Shown here one piece after another: positions 23,774 to 36,529 of a stretch of 64,000 bases of DNA (position 1 is its first letter; the number at the start of each line of letters is the position of its first letter). Origin of the DNA: Sternotherus odoratus (taxonomy: Eukaryota > Chordata > Testudines > Kinosternidae). Below the pieces are notes generated by a model, which saw only the letters and a list, made by a program, of their open reading frames with translations, ran no database searches and had not been told where the DNA came from. Made by a program: the position numbers and the translations under genes. Location: assembly GCA_032164245.1 (NCBI GenBank), contig JAVMKO010000004.1, forward strand, positions 30,171,626-30,235,625, in the 5' to 3' direction.

Positions 23774-23896
23774 TAGGGTTACCAGATAGCAACTGTGAAA
23801 AAACGGGACGGGGGTGGGGAGTAATAGGTACCTATATAAGAAAGAGTTCCAAAAAATGGGACTGTCCCTTTAAAAATGGAACATCTGGTCACCCTA
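23774..23896. mobile_element. Short MITE, well preserved copy
   Basis: Left end tagggttaccagat and right end atctggtcaccccta-like (atctggtcacccta) form 14-bp inverted repeats with one mismatch. The core 'ctatataagaaagag' and 'atgggactgtcccttt' is shared with the 0.7 and 46.7 kb copies. The unit is about 123 bp and has no coding capacity. Flanking C on the left and C on the right leave TA or CTA as possible target; class is undetermined. Confidence 0.75.
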
Positions 23897-24015
23897 CTAC
23901 TCCAGAGTGGAAGGATGGGACATTGGTACACTGTGCTCTGCCTCTTTCATTTACCTTCCTGATATTAGCTGAAAAATAATCAGAGACTTATCTGGCCTTG
24001 AAACCTCCAGTCTGA

Positions 24016-24420
24016 GCAGTGGCACTGAAACCCTTTTAATAGTGGGGGTGTGGAAGCCAGCCTCCTAACCCTTGTCTGCACACCCTATCTCGTGCATTGC
24101 TAGGAGAAGTGCCGTGTCTCCAGAAGGGTGGTATCCGGACAGGCGTAAGGAGGCAATGGCGGGGAATGGTACAGGGCCAGCCGCTGGGACCCTGGGAGCA
24201 GAACCTTGTGAGCAGGGGGCCAGCTGCGGGGACCCGGGCATGGGGCCAGTGGCAAGAGAGCAGGGCCAGCACCCCAAGAGCAGAGCCACGGGTGCGGGGC
24301 CAGCGGCTGGGAAGCAGGACCAGCAGCCAGGACCCAAGCCTCAGGTGCAGGGCCAGGGACCAGAGTCCCGAGCATGGGGCCCTGGGCGTGGGACCCCAGT
24401 GTGGAGTAATTTTGCAAGCT
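24016..24420 (+). mobile_element. GC-rich hAT-like element fragment
   Basis: It begins cagtggcactgaaaccc, a plausible hAT-type terminal repeat, followed by 'tagtgggggtgtggaagcc'. The body is a degenerate repeat of 'cagcggctgggac' and 'cagggccag' words, which produces long open frames on both strands (up to 147 codons). The right end was not recognised. Confidence 0.4.
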
Positions 24421-24593
24421 CAAAAATATTGCATGAAACTGTTGTGAAAGAAATGCAAGACACAGTAGTATTGAGAAAGGCAATATTTAATGCAATGTGG
24501 ATGTTTTCTATCTAGAAGCGTATAGTTTCTTAACAACCCGTGTGGTATTTCAATCACTAGCTAGATCTCCCAGTATTTTTAGGTTTGGTCTGC

Positions 24594-24700
24594 AGGGCTG
24601 GCTCTAGGTTTTTTGCTGCCGCAAGCAAAAAAAAATTTACCCCCCCCCCTTTTATTTTTTTGGCTAGTAGCGGGGAGGCTCCCACCTGCCACAGACCGGA
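24594..24700 (+). mobile_element. Fragment related to the 36.8 kb hAT-like MITE
   Basis: The sequence cagggctggctctaggtttt resembles the left end of the nested element at 36769 (cagggccggctcc). A C9 run and T-rich stretch follow. The right end is missing. Confidence 0.5.
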
Positions 24701-25094
24701 ATCTTAGCCCTCAGCCTGCTGGGTGGTAGCGCTTCCTTGCCGCTTCCTCCTGGGTTGCTTCCTTGTTGGGGATCGCTGAGGTGTAGGCAGATGTCCTAAA
24801 GGTTTTACGCCTGTTTTGCAGCCAGTCTTTGAATCCTGTTTCTCTGAAGATTCCTGGCTTGTATGTGTGGCACCTCAAAACCAGGGTCTGAAGGAAATGA
24901 TATTTGATGTTAAAGAAATGCAACCACTTCAGTACTTAAAGGAAAACTGCACACATACTGCACAGCACAGTAATATAAGAGATCACAGGATAGGAAGTAC
25001 TTGTCACCATAAATAATGGTGACATTTTAATTATAAGTGGTATATATAAGCGTAGAGATAGAGACAGCCATCTGGTTGAAAATGTATCTCTTTT
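24701..25094. other. Unassigned non-coding sequence
   Basis: No recognisable feature on either strand. Confidence 0.4.
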
Positions 25095-25512
25095 GTGACA
25101 CTAGCAGTGTGAGACCCCTGGGGAAGAGACTGGAAAGCAGTTTCCAGCCTGGTTTAATGATAGAAAGCCTTCTAATATGTAAAGATGACATGTTGTCCCA
25201 GAGATTAAATACAGCTAAGAGGGTGGGACATCAGAATGCTGGCTGGGACTCCTTGATCCTGGGGCCAATCCTGGAGCAGTTGTATAGGAACCTTCACAGG
25301 AAGAAAATGCCAAATACTAAACAGCTCTTTAATCTAGCTGAGAAAGCATAATAAGAACCAATAGCTGGAGGCTAAAGCCAGACAAATTTAAATGAGAAAT
25401 AAGACACACATTTTTCACAGTGAGGATGATTAACCACTGGAACAGACTCTGCAGAGAGGTGGTGGATTCTCTATCTCTTGACATATTCAGGTCAAGACTG
25501 GATGCTGTGAAC
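25095..25512 (+). mobile_element. CR1 LINE 3' region fragment
   Basis: Diagnostic words are 'ggaggctaaagccagacaaa', 'gaaataagacacaca', 'ttaaccactggaacag' and 'gtggtggattctctatc', in CR1 order. It lacks the final 'tctatgaatctatg'-type tail, so it is truncated at both ends. Confidence 0.75.
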
Positions 25513-26634
25513 CTAAGAACTCCTCCAATGCCAACTGGCAAATGGTTCACAACCAGTAGTTCTTAAAAAAAAAAAATAGGGCCCAAAAGCTTCTGGCTTG
25601 TAACAAAATATCAGTTTGGCCCAAGTCCTGTTTGCCCACTTCAGGCCTATATTTGTGGCTTTATGGAGGCAATATATATGAATTACAAAAACTGTCATGA
25701 AATATTAGCTATGCCAGGACTTATGATCTATACCATCTCCTTGCTACAGGGTTAGCTGCCAAGACTTCTGAGATTTCCTTGCATGGAAGACAATTAACCA
25801 TGCATAATGAACACATTAGATTCATGCTATTTTGGAACTTTTCCAAACCTTTATCAGGGTTGGCCTTGGAGGCCTGTAAAGCACCCCCCAGCCACAAGCT
25901 TCTGAATGCTTGGGATCCTACAAATGTCAAGGTCAAGTATAATCTCAATTTTTAATTAAAAAAAGAGGAAGTGTCTGGCTCTTTTCATTTTTTCAGGAGC
26001 CTTTGTAATAGAAACTAATTGCTGGGGCTAAAAGTGTGTCACAGTGATCAGTCCTACAAAAAATTGGCTTATTTATATCACCACAACAGCCACCCAGGAC
26101 TGGCATATGTGACCTGCAAAACCCATGACTGAATCCCCCTCATTTTTGGGTGGGGCGAGGGAGAGGGGGATTGATTTTCATCTGAAGGGAAAATGCCATG
26201 CCCAAACCCCTGTCTTATTTAGAGAATTGTCACTTGGAAACATTTTCAAATGTTGCCAGTTTGCATGAGCCCCTGGATCCCTTTTCTCTTGCAGAAGAGG
26301 AGGCCTGTGCTAGTCTGAAGAGCTTCACTTTGTATTGAAAATGACCCTTTCAGTTTTGGAATATTTCCCAAATTAAAATCTCAGTGGCCTCTAAAATTAC
26401 TAAGGTTGACCTATGCCCTCATTTAGAGTGCCTAACAAACCAATATAAATATGGCCTCCAGACACTCCATGGGAACGAGAGCAACTAATAAGGGATCTTT
26501 GGAAAGCATTTAGAGAGGATGTGTGAAAGTCTTTCTTTCTAGGTACAGTTTTGTATTCAATACCATAATGGCCAGCACTGGATCAGGATCCACAGGCCCT
26601 GAACCCTGGTCCACAGGGCTCTTAGGAGCCATCT
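25513..26634. other. Unassigned non-coding sequence
   Basis: Nothing recognisable, apart from a short A tract near 25567. Confidence 0.4.
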
Positions 26635-26996
26635 TGTGACCTGCTAACCATCACCAGAAATAGAAGCTAATCTCTGACAGAGGACTCCAATCCTGAGATC
26701 TGATTGGTGGAACTTTGAGGATCCTTATTGGTTCCCTGCTTGTATTTAAACAGAGCACAAGAACAAGAAGTTGTCCATGCACCTGGTTCTCCCTGCTTAG
26801 GACTGTTTCCCTTGTACTACCTCTTCCTACTTCCGGACTCTGGTCTCCTGGTAACCTGATCCTACCTGCCTCCTGACACCTGACTCTTGGTTTGCCCTCT
26901 GACCTGTGACTCTGACCTCCTGGTGACCTGACCCAGCCTGGCTCCCAACTCCTGCTCCCATCACTGGATTAGACTCCCCGTATCCCAGTTGTGACA
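26635..26996 (+). mobile_element. Possible solo LTR
   Basis: The segment can be bounded TG...CA (tgtgacctgc ... gttgtgaca). It contains a TATA-like tatttaaac about a third of the way in, then 'ctgacctcctggtgacctga'-type short repeats. No convincing TSD was found and the edges are guesses. Confidence 0.25.
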
Positions 26997-27654
26997 CACT
27001 AGAATAGAGGTTATGACCTGCAGTGAATTTTCTTTGCTGCCTGGAACCAGAAGAGACTCTCTCTGAATGAAGTATAAGTTGATGGCTGTATTGTAATAAA
27101 AGATTCATGATTCGGAAGGACAAATACTGACATAGCAGAGAATCACGGAGGATGAGGAATACTTGGACAACCAGATTAGAGAAGCATCACCATGCCAGAT
27201 TCAAGAAAGAAAGAAAGGGATTGTCAACCCATAGAACAGAAAGAGTGGAAACCAGAGAGGAGGACTAGCAGTTCATCGCTATCAGAGGCAAGAGAACCAA
27301 ACAACATTCTGCATGGCTGGAGGAAGAAGAGGACAGGCAGGCTGTGGCCACCCAAAGAGAACAGGACCAGAAGGAATTCTACAGATGTATCCAATCATCA
27401 TCAGGTTCTCACTCTGGAAACTGCTGGAAATGTCTCTGAAAACTCAAATGGTCACTGACAACTTGGAAGCAAATGACCTTGAGTGCTGATGGATCAATGT
27501 CCTAACAAATAAACCAAAGTCTTTCAAACCATTCTGCAAGAGTATACTTTGCTAGATTGCTAATTGCCATTTAGCAGAGTATGCAAAAGACTAAGGTGAG
27601 CAAAGATGAAATCAAATCAACCAGATTTTTGTGGATGCCAGTACTGTAAAATCA
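26997..27654. other. Unassigned non-coding sequence
   Basis: Purine-rich around 27180-27370. An 88-codon frame there is low in complexity (Arg/Glu/Ser-rich) with no recognisable domain. Confidence 0.4.
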
Positions 27655-27727
27655 AGGATCTGATCCAAAGCCCACTGAAGTCAATGGGCGATTTTTCAGT
27701 GGATTCCCATGGACTTTGGATCAAGCC
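27655..27727. repeat. Short palindromic dispersed repeat
   Basis: 'ggatctgatccaaagcccac' and 'tttggatcaagccc' form the inverted ends, with 'tgaagtcaatggg' in the middle. It belongs to the same group as the 3.6, 39.5 and 53.7 kb copies. Confidence 0.55.
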
Positions 27728-27784
27728 CTCAAAGGAGCTATCATAAATGCAGAAATAACTGCCTTTCTGGGATGAATATAATGG

Positions 27785-27912
27785 TGTTGACCCTCTTACT
27801 GAATAGCATCTTACAAATGTAGGTTAACTTGGTCCTGCCTCACCACAAGGGGCTGGACCTAATGGCTTCTTGAGGTCCTTTACAGTCCTTTATTTCTATG
27901 AGTCTATGAAAT
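27785..27912 (+). mobile_element. CR1 LINE 3' end fragment
   Basis: It ends in 'gggctggacctaatggctt', 'gaggtcctttacagtcct' and 'atttctatgagtctatgaa', the CR1 terminal block and tail. Confidence 0.75.
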
Positions 27913-30900
27913 GAGAGCCATGGGACGAGCTTCAGCATGATCTGTAAAAGACTGTTTGCCACGTTCTCAAGTGCAGGGTGAACTGAAAAGTACTGCCTAC
28001 AGTGCTTGCTTCGTACTTGTCTTTCAGCTTTTAAAATAAATACAATAATTAAAAAACACTCAAGTGTTCTACTGTGACTTAAGCTTCTCTTTCCTTTTTC
28101 TTCCCCTTTAAATATGATTTCAAATACCTTCCTCACCATCTACTCTCCTCTGTTCCTGTCTCACTCACTGATGTCTGTGTGTACTAGTTCTCTCTCACCT
28201 TGGGCTTACTTCTTCTCCACCAAAAAAGAAATCACAGTCAGAGCACAGGTCTGTAAATTTGGTCTGAACTTGATGTTTTATTTCAGTGATTCTGCTGGAT
28301 CCCCTTCTTTCAAACCTTTGCATTTCCTCCCAGCTCAGAGGCTCCAATTCTTCCAGCATTTTCTTTGCAGTAGCTCCTAATTGTGGCTATCCAAATGGAC
28401 ATATTTTTCATCATAAATAAAGCCCTTTCACACACAAGAGCAACAATGAGTCTAGTATGGGAACATTCAGTGTGCTTTAGTGGTAGCATGAGGATGAGGA
28501 AAGAAGCAAGGTTTGTAAATTGCATGAGAAATGTTAGAGTGTAGGCGGAGGGAGCAAATAACATAACTGAAACAGTTCCTCTAGGAAAACAAGCATAAAT
28601 ACAAATACATATAAATACTTAAAATACAAATAAAAAATAAAGCTACTAGAACCTGTGCATTCTCTTAGCTGTTATGATACTGCATGGGGTCAGTTTAGCA
28701 AGTAGGGTCACTGAAGGAAAAATATCTGCATTTAAAATGTATCATCACCTAAATAAACAGGCATATAATTCTCCACCATTGAACTTTGCTCATAAAGTGC
28801 CAGCAGGGACTTATAACTAGAGAGTCCTAATTACCAACACTAGGGAGTTATATTATAGATCTTCCTTACAGCATCTTTTTGGGGGCAGAGAGGATTAGTA
28901 CATGGATTAATTCTCTTGAAGCTGTGGATTTAAAATTCAACCACACAGCCTTCAGCATCTATGTCAATGTAGTCCACACATTCAGAAAATATCATGACAA
29001 ATTATAATGTCTTAAAAAACAAATCAACAAACAAAAAACACTAGCAAGGGAAACTGAATACTGAAACAAAAATCATGTTAGCAACTTTGATTTGCATCCA
29101 ATGAAATCTGACTTTCTTTTACAATGACTGAACTCCGAATGGATTCATTTCATGTAATGAAATGGAGTCAAAGTTCTTATAACTCCAGAACTCAGCCCTA
29201 TAGTGTTGAGGTAAGAGATAGATAACACAGGATATATAAACACAGGATAGCAAAAATTTGGAATGTTCAATGCAGTCAATATAGTGGGTCTTCACTAGAT
29301 CAACTAAATTGACCCCCGCTGCATCGATCACAGTGGCGTCGATTCCCAGTAACTGTAGAGATGGCCTCAATGTCTGGGCAAGATGCAACATTTTGGACTA
29401 TGCTGCCATTTTAATATAAGACATTATCTGTTTTGTCTTCCAAAATATACCTGTGTTGCAACATTCTGCAACTGGTACCATCTAGGGCAGGCTCTAGTCC
29501 TATTCCATTACAGCCCAACTGCTGCTGACTGTTCAAATTACTGGGGTTGTGCAGTGATTTTTTTTCTGTATTATATCACAGCTGGAAAAGTCACACAAAT
29601 GATTTTGTTTCCCCCTGGTTAAGATTTAGCCTTAGAGTTAGTAGAAAAACAGAGGGGGGGGGGGGGGATATTTCACCATATGTTTTTTCAAATTAAAATT
29701 TGAAATGTAACATTTAGACTAACTTTATAGCTAGATGAAAAGTGAGAAAATTTGGCATAAAAATGTTTATATTTCCTACCTCATTCATCAAAATTTCTAA
29801 TTTCACAGAAATGTTGAAATTAGAAAAATGAATCGTTTTACATATTGAATTTCCTCTCATTTCTCAAAGTCATCATTGTGTCCCTAAAGGGTATTATTAC
29901 AATTTACTGACATAAGTGTTAAATCATAAAACTGATAATAGATTGTATGCTGCAAGAAAGAAAAAAAATTGCTTACCTTATTTTCTTTTCATAGGATTAT
30001 TATTCCCACTACTCCATCAGACAGGGTTGAACTATTCTCTTAAAATATTGGGAACAGCAGGAAACTTGTCAGTCAAAGTTGCCTCTCATAACTCTTGGAT
30101 TTTATATACAATTCTGGAAACATGATCTAACAAAACATTAACTTTATATAAGAGGTATATAAATTAAACTCTTCATAACGTTATGTTGCTCTTCAAACAA
30201 TTTTTCCCCACCTAATGGTGTTCTAGAAAATGTATACTTTCTAATCAAGATTAAAGGATGTTGCATGGAATTTGATTTAAGAATTGACTAGCAAATACCA
30301 TTTCCTTTGAGGGGCTAAACTCTGAAGACATATTTTCTCCCAAAACATCTTTCCTCTTAACCACCATTCTGATGACTGCATAGTATTTCCTGTGAAAATA
30401 AGTCTTTCACAGGATATAGACATCTATTGACCCTACGGATTGCAGAGTGACTGACAATATTATCTGTTTTGACCATATTGTGAATTCCTTTCAACTTGCT
30501 TTAACTATCATATCATTTAGGTATGGATAAATCTGAGCATTCTGAAATCTCAGTGAAACTATTATTGCTGATGAAATAATTAGGCCAAATCTCACAGTTT
30601 TGAATTCTTTTCTTGATAAGACTCTTGAAGTTTTGGGGAATTTTACTCTAGTAAGGACTGAATAAAGATTAGACCTTTATGAATACTCTTGTCATTGGCC
30701 GAAGTGTAAGGATTTTGTATTGCTTTCTATATGGAGATTTCAGTAATTGGCGATTCCCCTCCTTGATGTAGAAAGTATCAGTTCATCGATGCATGTGACT
30801 TTTGTCCTTGCAAAGAAATTTATATATGCAAAAGAAAACATAGTAATTTTGGAAAATCATATTACAGTTTCCACATAATACAGTGAAAAAAGTTAGGATT

Positions 30901-31200
30901 TTCTTTCCCTTTCTAAACGACACACATTGTAATGGATGATATTTTGGGATCCTCAAGACCCAATGATGAATGAATTTTCCCAGTGACTCGAGATAGGAGA
31001 GAATGTAGGATTTGTTAAATATGGTGGATTTCCTCAACTGTTTAAGATCTAACACTATTTGTATTCCTCCCATCATCCACTCTGCATGAAATCTACATAT
31101 AAGGTAGAGTATTTTAGGCCTCAATATTTCTTTGGTTCAGAGACTATTCCTGTGGTTCCTTTGTTTAAATGATGATATACCATTGTTTTGATAGTTAATA
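27913..31200. other. Unassigned non-coding sequence with a G14 tract
   Basis: A 14-base G run lies at 29654-29667. Near 29285-29370 there is a fragment ('gggtcttcactagatcaact') that may be a decayed MITE. No coding gene was recognised. Confidence 0.4.
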
Positions 31201-32446
31201 CAGTAAACCCTCGATTTTACGGACCCAGATTTAACGGACTTCGGATGCAACGGACAAAATTTCCGATGCATCCGAAATCCGTTTTGGGGGCTGCCGGCTC
31301 CCGCCCCAGGGAGCCGGCTGGGTTGACAGCTCCCGCCCGGCTCCCCGCAGCGGGGACCCCTGCGGGAGCTGTCAAAACCCCCCCCCCCACCGGCTCCCCG
31401 CAACGGGGAGCCGGGCGGGGGGGGCGTTTGAGAGCCCCCGCTCGGCTCCCCGCAGCGGGAAGCCGGGCAGGGGGGGATTGACAGCTCCCGCCGGGCTTCC
31501 CGCTGGGGGGAGCCGAGCGGGAGTTGTCAACCCCCCCACCCAGCTCCTCGCAGCGGGGAGCCGGGCGGGGGGAGGGGGGCGTTTGAGAGCCCCCGCTCGG
31601 CTCCCCGCAGCGGGAAGCCGGGCGGGGGGGTTTGACAGCTCCCGCTCGGCTCCCCCCAGCTGGAAGCCGGGCGGGAGCTGTCAACCCCCCCGCCCGGCTC
31701 CCCGCAACGGGGAGCCGGGCGGGGGGGGCGTTTGAGAGCCCCCGCTCGGCTCCCCGCAGCGGGAAGCCGGGCGGGGGGTTTGACAGCTCCCGCCGGGCTT
31801 CCCGCTGGGGGGAGCCGAGCGGGAGCTGTCAACCCCCCCGCCCGGCTCCTCGCAGGGGGAGCCGGGCGGGGGGGGGGGGGGTTGAGAGCCTCCGCTCGGC
31901 TCCCCGCAGCGGGAAGCCGGGCGGGGGGGGGGGGGGTTTGAGAGCTCCCGCCCGGCTCCCCGCTGGGGGGAGCCGAGCGGGAGCTGTCAAACCCCCCCAC
32001 CCGGCTCCCCGCAACGGGAAGCTGGGCGGGGGGTTTGAAAGCTCCCGCCGGGCTTCCCGCTGGGGGGAGCCGGGCGGGAGCTGTCAACCCCCCCGCCCGG
32101 CTCCCCGGAACGGGGAGCCGGGCGGGGTGGGTTGAGAGCCTCCGCTCGGCTCCCCGCAGCGGGAAGCCGGGCGGGGGGGTTTGACAGATCCCGCTCGGCT
32201 CCCCCCAGCTGGAAGCCAGGCGGGAGCTGTCAACCCCCCGCCCGGCTCCCCGCAGCGGGGAGCCGGGCGGGGGGAGGGGGTGGGGTGGGCTGACTAATTA
32301 AATAACGGACTAATTCGGGCGGGGGGGTGTCCGTTGTCACCCGAAAGTCCGTTATTTAATGATTTAAAAAAATTATTAAATAACGGACTTTCGGTTTTAA
32401 CGGACACCCCCCGCCCGAATTAGTCCGTTATATCGAGGTTTCACTG
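31201..32446 (-). mobile_element. Tigger-like MITE, copy 3, expanded
   Basis: TA flanks lie at 31199-31200 and 32447-32448. Its left end (cagtaaaccctcgatttta) matches the right end of copy 1, so it is inverted relative to that copy. The AT-cored hairpin is at 32302-32433. The GC-rich core runs from about 31290 to 32290, twice that of copy 1, and is a succession of short inverted units such as gctccccgcagcggggagc separated by 'gagctgtcaa' or 'tttgagagc' linkers. Frames of up to 186 codons on both strands are repeat artefacts; no transposase is present. Confidence 0.85.
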
Positions 32447-32448
32447 TA

Positions 32449-35400
32449 TTAGAGATTTGTGTGCACTGCTGTTTCATCACTTCTAATGCACCCACCTGCT
32501 GCTGATTCTTCATAGACTCCCATAGGAGCAATTAAAAATCTTTTGCCTTAAAGTCTGTGGTAAGATCTGTCTAGCCTTGTTATCCTGGTGATGGAAGAAA
32601 CATGAAAAGAATTAAGATAGCAAAGTAACTTTCCTAAATAACAGTAGCAAAATGTTAGCTTTCTCAGCTGTCTCTGACACAAACTTCCCTAATGTTTCTC
32701 CAAATACTTTATTCTCCCCTGCATATTTTGCTGATGCTGGCAGATGCTTAGCTTGTGTCAGCCCTCCAGAGATGTAGCCATAAATGTCTTCCTTGAAACT
32801 GCATCTAATGCCATTGCCCTCAGAGCAAAATTTAATGAATTCACAGAGGAATAACAAACAAAACAAATGAGGCTGCTAACAAAAACAAATTTAAGTTAGA
32901 GGTTACTTTTTTATCATTGTGTGAATTCATAGGTTTGTGTAATCCTTGAAAGGGTTTCACTTTTTAAAAGTGATTCCTTAGTGGACTTTTTGAATTTCAT
33001 GGACAATGCTTATACCATTAAATTAGGGGTGGAGTAGGGAACAATGAGGAGGGACAGGAGAAGAATATATGTAAAACAGCTATTTTATTTGATCATGTGC
33101 CACTAAGAAGATATGTGAGCAAAAAAGAAAATAGCTTTCCCTAAAGTTGGAGGAGAGTGGAAACCAAGAGATTTGAACGTGAAGAAATCTAAATAGATGT
33201 GTCTTGTGAGTAAATGTTGTTTCTGCTGAAGCTAGAGATTTAAATGTTGCAGTGATTGAGATTTTTTTCAGTCTGACAATATTTGTCATTTTTCTTAAAG
33301 CCGTAGCTCCTGAAGTCATGTGATTACATGAAAATATTGGCTTTTACTTAATTTTTTTAAGTAAGTTTCTATTAGCTCTCATGGCTTTGAAGAAAAGATT
33401 TCAAATGTGAATCTTAGGACTCAAAAACCAGAAGGCAAGTAAAAAGCCAAAATTTATTATGTTATAAAAATCTCAATTTCTGAGCCAATCTCATGTTTTT
33501 TGGGGGGCCTGCCTCATGACTCTTGCGTGCTTCAGTTTGGCAATACTGAGTATTGACTAGCAGTCAAAAATATCTCAGTGTTGCACATATTATTTTATGT
33601 GGTAATTCAGGCGACTTGTGCTTTTATAAGAATATGCTGATAGAGTATTTAGTGGAGTGATTTTGTATGAATTAGATTTAGTTAAACAAGTATAATGGGA
33701 ACTTACTATTTTTGAAGAAGTGATTGAAACCTTATTAAGGGAAGTGAACTCTGGGGAACATGTTAAGAATGTACATGCTGTGCATTATTTTTTCAGTGAT
33801 GCGGGTTGATTTGGAAATCAACAATAAAGGGAAAAGAGTTGTGTTGGATTGGAGTAATTGACATAAATATATCATTCTAATAGATTATAAATCTCAGATC
33901 CTTATCTGATGTAAATCAGCCTAGCTTCATTGATTTAAATGGACCTTAAATTGACCTAACTGGAGCTAATACCAGTTTCCTAAACATATAAGAATTTGAT
34001 TTATTGAAATTCTGAACATTTATGGTCATTGATGTCTGGGGATGGCTTGCTTTGTCTTTTTAAAACACAACAGGGAGGGGGAAAAGCCAACAAAGGAGGA
34101 GAAGCACCAACAAAGGGTGTATTTCATACTTCTATAGCCACTGGGGCCAGGAGTCTCATTAGGTAGAGATCAGTGCATTCAGGCAGATAGATTGATCTAC
34201 TTCAGAGGCAACTGGTGGACAATCTATTGCTCCAACATTGACTCCATGTGTGAGGAATGTTGGGCACATAGTCTGGATTTTATATTATTTATTTGGACCC
34301 TTTTCCAAATAGAGTGCGGACTATACACAAAGATACTCACCAGAATAAGTGGAATTTTGATGACTGTATTAATGTCTATGTTTATGTTAATGTTAACCTG
34401 AAATTATAAATTAGTTTGGCCAACTGATCACATGCCCTGTCTCTGTCTGTTAGCAGAAATTCATTTACTGTTATTTTTAGTTTTTTCCTTTCAGGGGGAG
34501 GACACATTTCTCCTTGCTAACCTTAGAGGGACTATAATCCTGGACTAGGGGAAACAAGGTGGTAAAATTTCAGCAGACTGTCATGGCATTGGAGGATTAG
34601 ATCAACGCTACAGAATATACATTGCTACCACGGGTTCACATGTTAATTCCTCCGACTGCTATCCAGATCTTTCTAGCTGAACCGTTGCCTAGTAAGAAAG
34701 TATCCATCCCTCTGCATGGATAACAATGTCATTCACCCAAGTGGCCCTATTGGAAAAGGCAGCAGTAGAAAATGAATCCATAGCACACAGGCTGTAGAGT
34801 TCTGTTTCCCGATCCCCTCCTAGAGGGTGGAGGTTTCTATAATTGTACCAAAGAGCAGCAGGGTTTCACCCTATGTGTCACACCCAAAACATGAGCCTAC
34901 AATAGCATCATTGTAATGATGCTGTTTTCACTATTCCCAATAGGAAATGTGCTTGTTACTTCAATTTTTTACATAACATGGTGCATGTATGTATTAAAAT
35001 TATTCAAATTGCACCAATGTATGAAATAGGCATATTATATATAATTCGCTGTCAATGCAAGCTTATTCACCAGTTATTTGTTTTTAATAAATGTGTTCAA
35101 CTGGACCTATCATCACCAAAGGAAATGAAAACACCATTCTCTTCAATTATTTGTATGGAATGTATCCATACAGGAGGGAATATCGCACAGCTGGTATGAG
35201 CAGAGCAATTACAAAAAGAGAAAAAATGCAGCTTTACAATACATTCTGTGAGTTCCCTCTGGAAACCTTAGGAAACAGGGTATTACATTGCAGATTTCCA
35301 TGATTTCCTGAAGAATTTCACAGTTTCAAGAAACCTTGCCTGAAAAACTTTACTTTTCAACAGTTTTCATTACAGTACAATTACTTTTCACCGCCCCCAT

Positions 35401-35684
35401 GTCCCTCCTTGATTCTAACAAGTTTAATGTTTGCATTACAAATCACTTTCCACATGAGAATATGGTTCTTGGTATATAGCTGAAATACCACCTCAGTATT
35501 TATTTTGTAGCAGTCTTTGTCATCTGAGACAATGATAAGCTTGAAATACCATTTTCTTTTCACTGACTGAAACTTAGAAAAACATAGTAGCAAGTACTTA
35601 ATTGTTTTTGCTGTAAGGTATTAGAAACACGGATGAAATAAATGCAGACTTCCTGAATTTTAAAAACATGAGATACAGAACTTG
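32449..35684. other. Unassigned AT-rich sequence
   Basis: Near 33890-33975 a fragment 'cagatccttatctgatgtaa' with 'cattgatttaaatgg' may belong to the dispersed palindromic repeats. Otherwise nothing was recognised. Confidence 0.4.
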
Positions 35685-36377
35685 GTTCAGCCAGTCGCTA
35701 AGAGACAAACAAGTTTATTTATATTTACAGGAGATAATGCTGCACACTTCTTATTTACAATGTCACCAGAAAATGAGAACAGGTGTTTGCATGGGACTTT
35801 TGTAACCAACATTGCATGGTATTTATGTGCCGTTTGTATGTCCTTCGTGATTTGGTTACCATTATGCTTCCATGTGGATGACCTTTGTTAAAAAAATAAT
35901 GTGTTAATTAAATTTATGATTGAACTCCTTGAGGGAGAATTGCCAGCTACAACAGTGCTATGAGAACACCTGTTCTCAATTTCAGGTGACATTGTGGGCA
36001 GCATTATCTCCTGCAGATGAAAACAAATTTGTTTGTCGGAACGATTGACTGAACAAGAAATAGAACTAAGTGGACTGGTAGGCTCTAAAGTATTACATTG
36101 TTTTATTTTTGAATGCTGTTTTTTTGTACATAATTCTACATTGGTAAGTTCATCTTTCATGATAAAGAGATTGCATTACAGTACTTGTATTAATTGAATT
36201 GAAAAATAATTTGTTTTGTTTTTTACAGTGCAAATATTTAATAAAAATAAATGTAAACTGAACACTGTATACTTTGAAATCAATATATTTGCAAATGTAG
36301 AAAACATTCAACAATATTTAAATAAGTGGTATTCTGTTATTGTTTAACAGTGTAATTAATCGCTTGACAGCCCTAAA
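35685..36377. mobile_element. Long palindromic non-autonomous element
   Basis: An imperfect inverted repeat dominates. The left arm starts gttcagccagtcgctaagag and continues through 'ggagataatgctgc' and 'gagaacaggtgtttgcatg'. The right arm (about 35938-36054) reads back through 'gagaacacctgttctca' and 'gcagcattatctcctgc' to 'cgattgactgaac'. A 3' segment ends in 'aattaatcgcttgacagccc', a likely element terminus. The matching left terminus is absent, so the copy is 5'-deleted. Frames inside follow the palindrome and are not genes. Confidence 0.6.
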
Positions 36378-36529
36378 ATTGACAATATATAAATCAGTAC
36401 AGTTGTGGAGATCCTGCCTTTGTTTGCTTTGTTTTCTCCTTGTCTATGTTTGGGTTTTTTGTGTAGCGGTGGGAGATTGGCTATTGAAATCTAACTATGT
36501 GGAGTCAGTAGAAGAACAAATACAATTTA

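Noticed and set aside
23835..23850. TATATAAG as a promoter TATA box
   Set aside because: It recurs at the same place in every copy of the MITE, so it is an element signature.
24072..24515. 147-codon plus-strand frame and 127-codon minus-strand frame
   Set aside because: Degenerate GC-rich repeat with overlapping frames on both strands; no recognisable domain.
31217..32135. Frames of 155-186 codons with repeated APARLPAAGSRAG-like units
   Set aside because: Same minisatellite artefact; units follow the DNA repeat, with no start context or domain.
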